From JAMBLL01 sp964387145 (GTDB lineage Bacteria; Actinomycetota; Acidimicrobiia; Spongiisociales; UBA5794), in the NCBI GenBank assembly GCA_964387145.1, contig CAYLVM010000138.1, positions 1 through 5,252 of the forward strand: a stretch of DNA of 5,252 bases, given 5' to 3'. The position numbers and the translations under genes were made by a program. Shown here one piece after another: positions 1-5,252 of the stretch (positions are counted from its first letter, which is position 1; each line of letters opens with the position of its first letter). A model generated the notes under the pieces. It was not told the DNA's origin, did no database searches, and worked only from the letters and a program-made list of their open reading frames with translations.

Positions 1-23
1 ACCGGGTCACGATTGAGGAAACG

Positions 24-100
24 TGGAGCTGGCGATGGGACTCGAACCCATGACCTGCCGCTTACAAGGCGGCTGCTCTGGCCAACTGAGCTACGCCAGC
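24..100 (-). tRNA. tRNA-Thr (anticodon TGT), CCA encoded
   Basis: The reverse complement folds into a complete cloverleaf. It has a 7-bp acceptor stem (GCTGGCG with CGCCAGC), a D arm with GCTC/GAGC, a 5-bp anticodon stem (GCCGC/GCGGC) around the loop CTTGTAA, a 5-nt variable loop and a T arm ATGGG-TTCGAGT-CCCAT. Loop bases TGT read threonine ACA codons. The mature body is 74 nt (27-100), the discriminator base is T at 27, and CCA follows directly in the DNA (26-24). The 5' end lies 7 bp after the rlmB stop codon, so the tRNA is probably co-transcribed with rlmB and cut out by RNase P, unless a promoter sits inside rlmB. Only 23 bp follow before the window edge, and no terminator is visible there. 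Confidence 0.97.
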
Positions 101-107
101 AGAGCGG

Positions 108-848
108 TCAGGATACCCAACCGCGGACCCGAGCGACCTCGAACGACGCGAGAGCACCAGCGACCGATGCGTTGAGGCTCTCCGTTGCACCGACCATCGG
201 GATCGATACGAGGACGTCGCACCGGTCCGCCACGAGTTGGGACAGCCCGGACCCCTCGGCTCCGATACACACCGCCACGGGCTGTGCAAGGAGGTCGAGG
301 CCGAGCAGCGATCGGTCGGCTGTGCCGTCGAGCCCGACCCTCCACAGGCCTAGCTGATCGAGTCGCTTGAGCACATCGGCGATCGACGACGCCATGACGA
401 TCGGGATACGCTCGAGCGCACCGACCGCGGCCTTGAACGCGGTTGCACCGAGCGGTGCACTGCGTCGGCTCGACATCACCAGCGCAGTCATTCCGCTGGC
501 GACCGCCGAACGGGCGATGGCTCCGACGTTCCTCGGGTCCTCGAAGTGGTCCAGTACGAGAAGCGCAGGAATCTCTGCCAATCCGACTGCCGCCTTCAGG
601 GAGATCGGCTCGATCGGCCTGGCTCTTGCGACCACGCCCTGCGGGGCCCCCGTCACGGCGAGAGGTCGAACATCATCGACGTACTCGATCCGTATCGACC
701 GCTGCTCGGCCAACTCGATGAGGTGCCGTACCTCGGTGTTCTTCGCCCGGCCGCGCTCGACGGTCAGCTGCGTCACACGGCCCATATCCAGGGCCGCTGC
801 AACAGCGTGCGTGCCTTCGAGGTCAGCTCCGATGCCAGCGTGTGCCAT
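108..848 (-). CDS. rlmB: SpoU/TrmH-family RNA 2'-O-ribose methyltransferase, probably 23S rRNA (G2251) methyltransferase RlmB
   Basis: This 246-aa protein is a SPOUT-class enzyme that transfers methyl from S-adenosylmethionine to a ribose 2'-OH. RlmB proper acts on G2251 of the 23S rRNA P-loop. Residues about 8-80 form the small substrate-binding domain, starting EGTHAV and ending PQGVVARARP. The knotted catalytic domain follows with all three SpoU motifs: DPRNVGAIARSA (N107, R113), GAEGSGLS (E198) and SLNASVAGAL (S224, N226). Length is normal for RlmB. The start at 848 is chosen because GAGGA lies 8 nt upstream and the protein then begins just before the domain; an in-frame ATG at 893 would add 15 residues inside cysS. 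It overlaps the cysS end by 26 bp, suggesting translational coupling, and a tRNA follows. Family and chemistry are secure. The exact target is inferred from the cysS neighbourhood; the PQG in place of the more usual HQG leaves another TrmH-family target possible. Confidence 0.93.
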   Translation of the reverse strand: MAHAGIGADLEGTHAVAAALDMGRVTQLTVERGRAKNTEVRHLIELAEQRSIRIEYVDDVRPLAVTGAPQGVVARARPIEPISLKAAVGLAEIPALLVLDHFEDPRNVGAIARSAVASGMTALVMSSRRSAPLGATAFKAAVGALERIPIVMASSIADVLKRLDQLGLWRVGLDGTADRSLLGLDLLAQPVAVCIGAEGSGLSQLVADRCDVLVSIPMVGATESLNASVAGALASFEVARVRGWVS

Positions 849-2208
849 CAGCTGTGTCCTCAATGATGATGCCGAGTTCGGCGAGGCCGTCACGAATCGC
901 GTCGGACATCGCCCAGTCCTTCACCGCTCTAGCTTCGGCACGTCGGGCGAGAACGTCGTCTACCGTGCCGTTCTCGATCCCGAACTCGGCTGCGAACGTG
1001 ACGATCCTGCCGTCATCGTGTGCCGCTTCGACCGGTGCCAGGCCCAGAACTCCGACGATCTCGTCGAAGGCCGCGACCAGGCCTCCCGGGTCGTCTCCGG
1101 CGTCACGTTGCGCGTTGCCCTCCCGCACGACGTCGAAGAGCACGCCAAGTGCCCCGGCAACGTCGAGGTCGTTGTCCATCGCCGCCATGAACCCGTTGAG
1201 CGCTTCCCGGTCCGGCTCGTCCTCGATGTGATCTGGGAATCTGCGACGAAAGGCACGCAGCCTCGCAAGGCTCGACTCAGCATCCGAGAGGGCTTCCTCA
1301 GAGAACTCGAGCGGCTTGCGGTAGTGCGTCCGTAGATAGAACAACCTCACGGCAACGGGGTTCCATCGTTCCAGCGAGTCGAGCAGCGTGATGACGTGGC
1401 CCGTCGACTTCGCCATCTTCTCACCCGACAGGTTCAGCATCCCGTTGTGCATCCAGTAGCGGGCGAAGGGCTTCCCCGATGCCGCCTCCGACTGGGCGAT
1501 CTCATTCTCGTGATGGGGGAAGATCAGGTCGGAACCGCCGGCGTGGATATCGAATCCGTCACCGAGGTACTTGGTGGCCATCGCTGAACACTCGATGTGC
1601 CACCCCGGCCTTCCGGGTCCCCACGGCGACTCCCACTCGGGTTCCCCGGGCTTGGCCGCCTTCCACAGTGTGAAGTCGAGTGGGTCGCGTTTGCGGTCGT
1701 CGACCTCGACACGATCCCCCGCCCTGAGGTCGTCGAGATCGTGTCGGGACAGCTTGCCGTACTCGGGGAACGACCTGACGGAGAAGTACACATCCCCATC
1801 GCTCGCATACGCATGCCCGGTTTCGATGAGACGCTCGATGAGGTCGATCATCTCGGGTATGTGGTCCGTTGCTCGCGGTTCGACGGTCGGGGCAAGGTTG
1901 CCGAGCAGGTTCGAAGCCGTGGTGAAGGCCGCGAACGCTTCCTGTGCAATAACGTCGGTCGCTACGCCGCGTTCGGCAGCCCTCTGGATGATCTTGTCGT
2001 CGATGTCGGTGACGTTGCGGACGAACACGACGTCGTTGCCGAGCCATTCGAGGTAGCGACGAAGCACGTCGAAGGACACGGCGGACCGCCCGTGACCCAG
2101 ATGAGGCTCTGACTGGACCGTCGGGCCGCACACGTACATCGTGACGCGACCCGCAACGGCGGGCACGAACGGGACGGATGCACGTTCCAGCGTGTTGTGT
2201 ACCTGCAT
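823..2208 (-). CDS. cysS: cysteinyl-tRNA synthetase
   Basis: This cytoplasmic class I aminoacyl-tRNA synthetase activates cysteine with ATP and loads it on tRNA-Cys. The 461-aa product matches the usual length. The HIGH signature is HLGH (36-39) after the CGPT segment, and the KMSKS signature is KMAKS (264-268). The zinc ligands expected in CysS are present: C27, C207 (WHIEC), H232 and E236 (PHHENE). NVTDIDDKI and the C-terminal helical region ending in a DGTRWHR segment are also typical. The start at 2208 (MQVHNTL) aligns with the family N-terminus and has TACCAT 7 nt upstream, fitting a leaderless start. ATG 2217 (MAHMQV) is the alternative and adds three residues. An ATG at 2394 would add about 60 unrelated residues and run into sulP, so it is rejected. 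The gene is transcribed towards rlmB and diverges from sulP. Nothing suggests loss of function. Confidence 0.97.
   Translation of the reverse strand: MQVHNTLERASVPFVPAVAGRVTMYVCGPTVQSEPHLGHGRSAVSFDVLRRYLEWLGNDVVFVRNVTDIDDKIIQRAAERGVATDVIAQEAFAAFTTASNLLGNLAPTVEPRATDHIPEMIDLIERLIETGHAYASDGDVYFSVRSFPEYGKLSRHDLDDLRAGDRVEVDDRKRDPLDFTLWKAAKPGEPEWESPWGPGRPGWHIECSAMATKYLGDGFDIHAGGSDLIFPHHENEIAQSEAASGKPFARYWMHNGMLNLSGEKMAKSTGHVITLLDSLERWNPVAVRLFYLRTHYRKPLEFSEEALSDAESSLARLRAFRRRFPDHIEDEPDREALNGFMAAMDNDLDVAGALGVLFDVVREGNAQRDAGDDPGGLVAAFDEIVGVLGLAPVEAAHDDGRIVTFAAEFGIENGTVDDVLARRAEARAVKDWAMSDAIRDGLAELGIIIEDTADGTRWHRS
857..861 (-). promoter_or_regulatory. Shine-Dalgarno of rlmB
   Basis: The minus strand reads GAGGA followed by 8 nt and the ATG at 848. 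It lies inside the 3' end of cysS, so ribosomes finishing cysS would re-initiate here. It favours the start at 848 over the in-frame ATG at 893. Confidence 0.75.
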
Positions 2209-2215
2209 GTGGGCC

Positions 2216-2221
2216 ATGGTA
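2216..2221 (-). promoter_or_regulatory. candidate -10 element of cysS (leaderless start)
   Basis: The minus strand reads TACCAT, matching the TANNNT actinobacterial -10 pattern, ending 7 nt before the ATG at 2208. Transcription would then begin at or next to the start codon, and no Shine-Dalgarno is seen close to this ATG. No convincing -35 is found 16-18 bp upstream (minus-strand GGGTTC or neighbours). The motif is short and could be chance. Confidence 0.35.
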
Positions 2222-2312
2222 CCGCTCGGCTCAACCGTGAACCCTCTCCAGGTGCACGCCACTGCTGCATTCCTGCTGCCGGGTTGCAATCTGTCTCTCC
2301 CGCGCGAGTTCT

Positions 2313-2334
2313 GCGTGCCTACGCTGTGGCACGC
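2313..2334. repeat. perfect 7-bp inverted repeat, possible operator or leader hairpin
   Basis: GCGTGCC (2313-2319) and GGCACGC (2328-2334) are exact reverse complements around the 8-nt loop TACGCTGT; a T-G wobble could add one more pair. It lies 45-66 bp before the chosen sulP start, between divergent genes. It could be a repressor site overlapping a sulP -10 (TACGCT, 2320-2325) or a hairpin in the sulP leader. No T-run follows, so it is not a standard terminator. Confidence 0.5.
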
Positions 2335-2367
2335 GAATCGAGGCCAGTGTGAGGACCAGGGTGACAA

Positions 2368-2374
2368 GAGGTGA
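2368..2374 (+). promoter_or_regulatory. Shine-Dalgarno of sulP
   Basis: GAGGTGA closely matches the anti-Shine-Dalgarno complement. Its GAGG core ends 7 nt before the GTG at 2379, which selects that codon as the main start. A second, weaker unit (GAGG at 2351-2354, 6 nt before an in-frame GTG at 2361) could give a form longer by six residues. Confidence 0.65.
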
Positions 2375-2378
2375 GGGT

Positions 2379-4097
2379 GTGACACAGGGAACATCCCATC
2401 TCACTTTCTTCGAGGGCATCGTGCCGATCGATCGACGCACCGTGCCGCTCGACATCCTTGCAGGGGTCACTCTTGCGGCACTCGCGATACCGGAGGTCAT
2501 GGGGTACACGTCTATCGCCCGTATGCCCGTCGTGACAGGTCTCTATACGATCCTGATCCCTCTCGTCATCTTCGCGATCCTCGGCTCGTCACGCCATCTG
2601 GTCATCGGTGCCGACTCCGCCACGGCAGCCATCCTCGCCGCCGGACTCGTCGGTACCACTGCCGTCGCAGGATCTGATGAGTGGGTAGCAATGGGTGCGA
2701 TCGTCGCCATCATGGCCGGCATCTGGCTCATCGTTGCACGATTCGCTCGTCTGGGTTTCATCGCCGACTTCCTTTCGAGCACGGTGCTCATCGGGTTCCT
2801 CACCGGTGTCGGCATCCAGGTCTCCATCGGTCAACTGTCGGCGATGCTTGGAATCGACGGCTCGGGGGTCGGGCCGATCCAGGACGTCATCGCAGACCTC
2901 CGGGCGATCTCGTCTGCAAACGTGGCCACACTGTTCATCAGTGCTGGTGTACTCGCTGTGGTCATCGGGGGGAAGTCGATCTCCAAGAGGATCCCCGGGG
3001 CACTCATCGCCGTCCTCGGATCCATCGCTGCGGGCTACTACCTCGACCTCGAGTCTCGCGGTGTCGCTCTCCTGGGGGAGGTACATGGTGGCCTCCCTCC
3101 CCTGGGCATACCGAACCTAGCCCTCGGCGACATCCCGCCGCTCATCCCCATCTCGCTGTCGGTCTTCGTCGTGATCCTCGCCCAGAGTGCAGCAACCTCA
3201 CGCGCCTATGCCAAGAAGCACGGCGAGACCTTCAGCATGAACTCCGACCTCGTCGGGCTCGGCGTCGCGAACCTCGGTGCAGGGTTCTCAGGCACGTTCA
3301 TGGTGGCCGGCAGCCCCACGAAGACCCAGATGGTGGACGATGCTGGCGGCAAGACACAACTCGCGATGGTGACGACGAGCCTCATCGTCCTCATCGTTCT
3401 CCTCTTCCTCACGGGCCCGCTCCAGTACATGCCGGTTGCGGCACTTGCATCGGTTGTGTTCGTGATCGGGGTCGAGCTCATCGATGTACCCGCTATGCGA
3501 GAGATCTACGTTGAACGTCCGGTCGAGTTCTGGGTCGCTCTGGCAACAGCTCTCACCGTGATCATCGTCGGCGTCGAACAGGGGATCATCCTTGCAATCA
3601 TCCTGTCCATCCTCGCTCATACCCGTCACAGCTACCGGCCGAGGAACAACCTGGTCGCCAAGAACGAGAGTGGATCTGGATCGACTGAGGCGTTTCCGCT
3701 CGCCACGGGCAAGCAGGCTGTGCCCGGACTCGAGATCTATCGATTCACACACGACATGTACTACGCCAATGCAGAGACACTCTCGAGGGAGGTTCTCGAG
3801 CTCATAGAGCGAAGTGACCCGCCGCTCGAGTGGTTCTGCATCGACCTGACATCCGTGACCGATGTCGACTACACGGCGGCCGCCACGCTCACCCAACTCC
3901 ACGAGGAGCTCGAGAGTCGGGGGATCAGGTTGGTGTTCACGCACGCCGACGATCATGTGCACCACGGGCTCGACGTGTCGCACGTCACCGACCGAACCGG
4001 TCAGGATGCCTACTTCACATCGACCGAGGCCCTACTCAGTGCGTATCGGCGGGAGCATGGGGGTGGACGTTCCCCCGCTCCGGGTACCACGGATTGA
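2379..4097 (+). CDS. SulP (SLC26-type) anion transporter with C-terminal STAS domain
   Basis: This 572-aa inner-membrane carrier belongs to the SulP/SLC26 family, whose bacterial members move sulfate, bicarbonate or dicarboxylates. The substrate cannot be told here. The family signature near residues 38-75 is clear: PEVMGYTSIARMP, GLYT, then ILGSSRHLVIGADS. About 14 hydrophobic segments occupy residues 22-417, matching the 7+7 inverted-repeat fold. The conserved core stretch AKKHGETFSMNSDLVGLG...GSPTKTQMVDDAGGKTQ spans about 278-327. After a short polar linker, residues about 450-558 form a cytoplasmic STAS domain (FCIDLTSVTDVDYTAAATL), as in full-length SulP proteins. The GTG start at 2379 follows GAGGTGA; GTG codons at 2361 and 2349 are alternatives. 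It diverges from cysS and is followed 47 bp later by a co-directional phosphodiesterase gene. The sequence is intact. Sulfate import is the default guess because of the adjacent cysS; bicarbonate is a real alternative. Confidence 0.95.
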   Translation: MTQGTSHLTFFEGIVPIDRRTVPLDILAGVTLAALAIPEVMGYTSIARMPVVTGLYTILIPLVIFAILGSSRHLVIGADSATAAILAAGLVGTTAVAGSDEWVAMGAIVAIMAGIWLIVARFARLGFIADFLSSTVLIGFLTGVGIQVSIGQLSAMLGIDGSGVGPIQDVIADLRAISSANVATLFISAGVLAVVIGGKSISKRIPGALIAVLGSIAAGYYLDLESRGVALLGEVHGGLPPLGIPNLALGDIPPLIPISLSVFVVILAQSAATSRAYAKKHGETFSMNSDLVGLGVANLGAGFSGTFMVAGSPTKTQMVDDAGGKTQLAMVTTSLIVLIVLLFLTGPLQYMPVAALASVVFVIGVELIDVPAMREIYVERPVEFWVALATALTVIIVGVEQGIILAIILSILAHTRHSYRPRNNLVAKNESGSGSTEAFPLATGKQAVPGLEIYRFTHDMYYANAETLSREVLELIERSDPPLEWFCIDLTSVTDVDYTAAATLTQLHEELESRGIRLVFTHADDHVHHGLDVSHVTDRTGQDAYFTSTEALLSAYRREHGGGRSPAPGTTD

Positions 4098-4101
4098 CCG
4101 A

Positions 4102-4129
4102 CTCATCGGTCTCAACACCAACCGATGAG
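4102..4129. repeat. perfect 9-bp inverted repeat between sulP and the GDPD gene
   Basis: CTCATCGGT (4102-4110) and ACCGATGAG (4121-4129) are exact reverse complements around a 10-nt spacer. The left arm begins 5 bp after the sulP stop and the right arm ends 4 bp before a TACAGT -10 candidate. This suits an operator across the -35 zone of a GDPD promoter. It could instead be an RNA hairpin that ends or protects the sulP transcript, although no T-run follows. Confidence 0.6.
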
Positions 4130-4132
4130 CGG

Positions 4133-4138
4133 TACAGT
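4133..4138 (+). promoter_or_regulatory. candidate -10 element of the GDPD gene (leaderless start)
   Basis: TACAGT fits TANNNT and ends 6 nt before the GTG start at 4145, the spacing expected when transcription starts at the initiation codon. No Shine-Dalgarno is visible before this GTG, which supports a leaderless message. The -35 zone (about 4110-4116) lacks a good match and is occupied by the inverted repeat. Confidence 0.45.
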
Positions 4139-4144
4139 TGCCCG

Positions 4145-4876
4145 GTGAATCGCACACCTTTGACCCCAACTCCGCTCGTCTATGGCCATCGCGGTGACCG
4201 GTCGAGAGCACCGGACAACACCCTCGAGGCGTACCGGCTCGCGGTCGAAGCCGGGGCCGACGGCATCGAGCTCGACGTCAGGCGAACAGCCGATGGTGTG
4301 CTGATCATGAGCCACGACGCCCAGCATGGCGATATGGCACCGTTCATCGAGATGACCATGGCCGAGATCCGCGATCAGATCCCGGACGTCCCGACACTGA
4401 TCGAGATGCTCGCGTTCGTGCCCCCACACATCTGGCTCAACGTGGAGATCAAGAACGACCCACAGGACTCCTACCACGATCCAACGCGACGTATCGTGGA
4501 CCAGACGATCGCCACGATCGAGGAACACGATTCACTCGACAGGATCCTCCTGTCGTCGTTCGACGTCGAGGCGATGAAGCGGGCGGCCGATCTTCACCCG
4601 GACCTCCTTCGTGGCCAGTTGATCAGAGAGCCGGTGTCGCTCGCAGACGGGATCGCCGCCGCCACAGCACAGCATGCCAACGCCGTCCACCCGAACGTGT
4701 TGTACTTCTCAGACGACCCTGCCGCATCGATGGAAGCGATCCATTCAGCGGGACTTGCTGCAGTCGTGTGGTGGGTCAACACACCCGATCAGGTCCGATC
4801 GATGATCGATATCGGTGTCGATGTCATCATCACCGATGACCCTGGAATGGCTCGCCGGATCGTCGATCAGGAGTAG
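4145..4876 (+). CDS. glycerophosphodiester phosphodiesterase (GDPD family)
   Basis: This enzyme of 243 aa hydrolyses glycerophosphodiesters from phospholipid breakdown to sn-glycerol 3-phosphate and an alcohol, on a TIM-barrel fold with a divalent metal. The family motifs are present in order: GHRGD (H15, R16), PDNTLEAY, DGIELDVRRTADG (E42, D44), SHD (H57), NVEIKN (E101, K103), SSFD and the end VNTPDQVRSMIDIGVDVIITDDP. Length equals that of cytoplasmic UgpQ-like enzymes. No signal peptide or membrane segment is seen, so it is probably cytosolic. The GTG start at 4145 (VNRTPL) sits just before the barrel; the frame is open further upstream inside sulP, but that part has no family similarity. 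It follows sulP by 47 bp and its last 10 bp overlap the end of ispF on the other strand. The precise lipid substrate is unknown. Confidence 0.94.
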   Translation: MNRTPLTPTPLVYGHRGDRSRAPDNTLEAYRLAVEAGADGIELDVRRTADGVLIMSHDAQHGDMAPFIEMTMAEIRDQIPDVPTLIEMLAFVPPHIWLNVEIKNDPQDSYHDPTRRIVDQTIATIEEHDSLDRILLSSFDVEAMKRAADLHPDLLRGQLIREPVSLADGIAAATAQHANAVHPNVLYFSDDPAASMEAIHSAGLAAVVWWVNTPDQVRSMIDIGVDVIITDDPGMARRIVDQE

Positions 4877-5252
4877 ATCATCGCCACAGCGTGTGCCGCG
4901 ATGCCCTCGTCCGCACCGAGGTACCCGAGACCGTCGGTTGTCGTTGCTTTCACAGACACGTTGAGAATCGGAATCTGCAGGACCACGGCGATATTGGATC
5001 GCATGGCATCACGGTGTGGGGCGATCCGCACACTTTGCGCAACGATGGTGACGTCGACGTTCCCCGGGTCGTAGCCACCTCCGCGGACGCGCTGTACGCA
5101 GGCAGCGAGGAGATCCATCGAGTTGGCATCTTGCCACTGCTCATCATCGCTGGGAAACAGCATGCCAAGGTCACCCAGGGCGGCAGCGCCGAGCAATGCG
5201 TCACAGAGTGCGTGCACAGCCACATCAGCGTCGGAGGTGCCGAGCAGACCGA
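4867..5252 (-). CDS. ispF: 2-C-methyl-D-erythritol 2,4-cyclodiphosphate synthase, N-terminus cut by window edge
   Basis: IspF is a homotrimeric zinc enzyme of the MEP isoprenoid pathway. It cyclises CDP-methylerythritol 2-phosphate to methylerythritol cyclodiphosphate and releases CMP. The visible 127 residues are the C-terminal four fifths. They include SDADVAVHALCDALLGAAALGDLG with the metal-binding histidine of AVHAL, GNVDVTIVAQ, and the end signature VSVKATTTDGLG...DEGIAAHAVAMI. About 30 N-terminal residues, including the DxH zinc ligands, lie beyond the window, so the start is not seen. Two positions differ from the E. coli pattern: GTSDADV where HSDGDV is usual, and GADEG where GRGEG is usual. 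The gene converges with the phosphodiesterase gene, sharing 10 bp. In many actinobacteria it lies directly before cysS; here two opposite-strand genes separate them. It may instead be the second half of an ispDF fusion, which this window cannot show. Confidence 0.95.
   Translation of the reverse strand, partial: GLLGTSDADVAVHALCDALLGAAALGDLGMLFPSDDEQWQDANSMDLLAACVQRVRGGGYDPGNVDVTIVAQSVRIAPHRDAMRSNIAVVLQIPILNVSVKATTTDGLGYLGADEGIAAHAVAMIYS

Larger units (their letters stand above)
2209..2378. other. divergent cysS/sulP intergenic region
   Basis: These 170 bp separate the divergent starts of cysS (left) and sulP (right) and must hold both promoters. They contain the TACCAT element for cysS, a 7-bp inverted repeat at 2313-2334 whose loop holds TACGCT (a possible -10 for sulP), and a purine-rich, GTG-rich leader before sulP. 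No riboswitch, T-box or long U-tract terminator is recognisable, and no small gene is supported. Confidence 0.6.

Noticed and set aside
367..1335. Long plus-strand open frame (322 codons) across rlmB and cysS
   Set aside because: It is antisense to two clearly conserved genes, has no recognisable domain, and long antisense frames are expected in GC-rich DNA.
1559..2131. Minus-strand frame of 190 codons and plus-strand frames near 1571-2112 inside cysS
   Set aside because: They overlap the conserved catalytic part of cysS and resemble no protein family.
2222..2378. Riboswitch or T-box leader for cysS or sulP
   Set aside because: No T-box core motif, specifier loop or terminator/antiterminator pair could be recognised on either strand.
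2209..2394. N-terminal extension of cysS starting at ATG 2394
   Set aside because: The extra residues do not resemble CysS, overlap the sulP start, and cover the divergent promoter region.
2681..3514. Plus-strand open frame (277 codons) in another phase of sulP
   Set aside because: Arg/His/Pro-rich out-of-frame translation with no start signal or domain; sulP itself is the conserved reading.
3288..3983. Minus-strand open frame (231 codons) inside sulP
   Set aside because: It is the mirror of conserved SulP membrane and STAS sequence; its charged, His-rich composition is what antisense of such a gene gives.
4094..4099. TTGACC as a -35 element for the GDPD gene
   Set aside because: It is 33 bp from TACAGT, too far, and part of it is the end of the sulP coding region; no good -10 lies 17 bp downstream.
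3830..4144. N-terminal extension of the GDPD protein starting inside sulP
   Set aside because: The extra 105 residues are an out-of-frame reading of the STAS domain; family similarity starts only after GTG 4145.
1..5252. CRISPR array, insertion sequence, phage or defence genes
   Set aside because: No spaced direct repeats, transposase, integrase or defence domains seen; the tRNA has no integrase next to it within the window.

Overview
The window is GC-rich (roughly 60% by eye) bacterial chromosome, almost entirely coding, carrying housekeeping genes of an actinomycete type. The order ispF - cysS - rlmB on one strand is the classic actinobacterial arrangement (M. tuberculosis has ispD-ispF-cysS-rlmB). 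The CysS sequence, frequent GTG starts and candidate leaderless starts also fit Actinomycetota. Acidimicrobiia or a related uncultured lineage is my guess, but the class cannot be fixed from this sequence alone.

Layout. On the minus strand, read right to left: the 3' part of ispF (isoprenoid precursor synthesis, cut by the right edge, 4867-5252); cysS (cysteinyl-tRNA synthetase, 823-2208); rlmB (SpoU-class RNA 2'-O-methyltransferase, 108-848), whose start overlaps the end of cysS by 26 bp; and a tRNA-Thr(TGT) gene beginning 7 bp after the rlmB stop (24-100, with encoded CCA). On the plus strand, between cysS and ispF, lie two genes: sulP (SulP/SLC26-type anion transporter with C-terminal STAS domain, 2379-4097) and a glycerophosphodiester phosphodiesterase (4145-4876). 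The second overlaps the end of ispF tail-to-tail by 10 bp.

How they fit together. cysS, rlmB and the tRNA look like one transcription unit for translation machinery. The sulP-GDPD pair interrupts what is usually a continuous ispF-cysS neighbourhood and points the other way. This creates a divergent control region (about 2209-2378) between cysS and sulP, and a convergent end against ispF. If SulP imports sulfate, a link between sulfur supply and cysteine use is conceivable, but the substrate cannot be read from the sequence.

Control signals seen: a strong Shine-Dalgarno for rlmB; duplicated start modules for sulP; possible leaderless starts for cysS and the GDPD gene; and two clean inverted repeats, one in each plus-strand upstream region. 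I found no CRISPR, insertion sequence, phage, toxin or defence genes, and nothing that amounts to an undescribed system. The most interesting points are the interrupted cluster, the palindrome ahead of the GDPD gene, and the substituted IspF residues.
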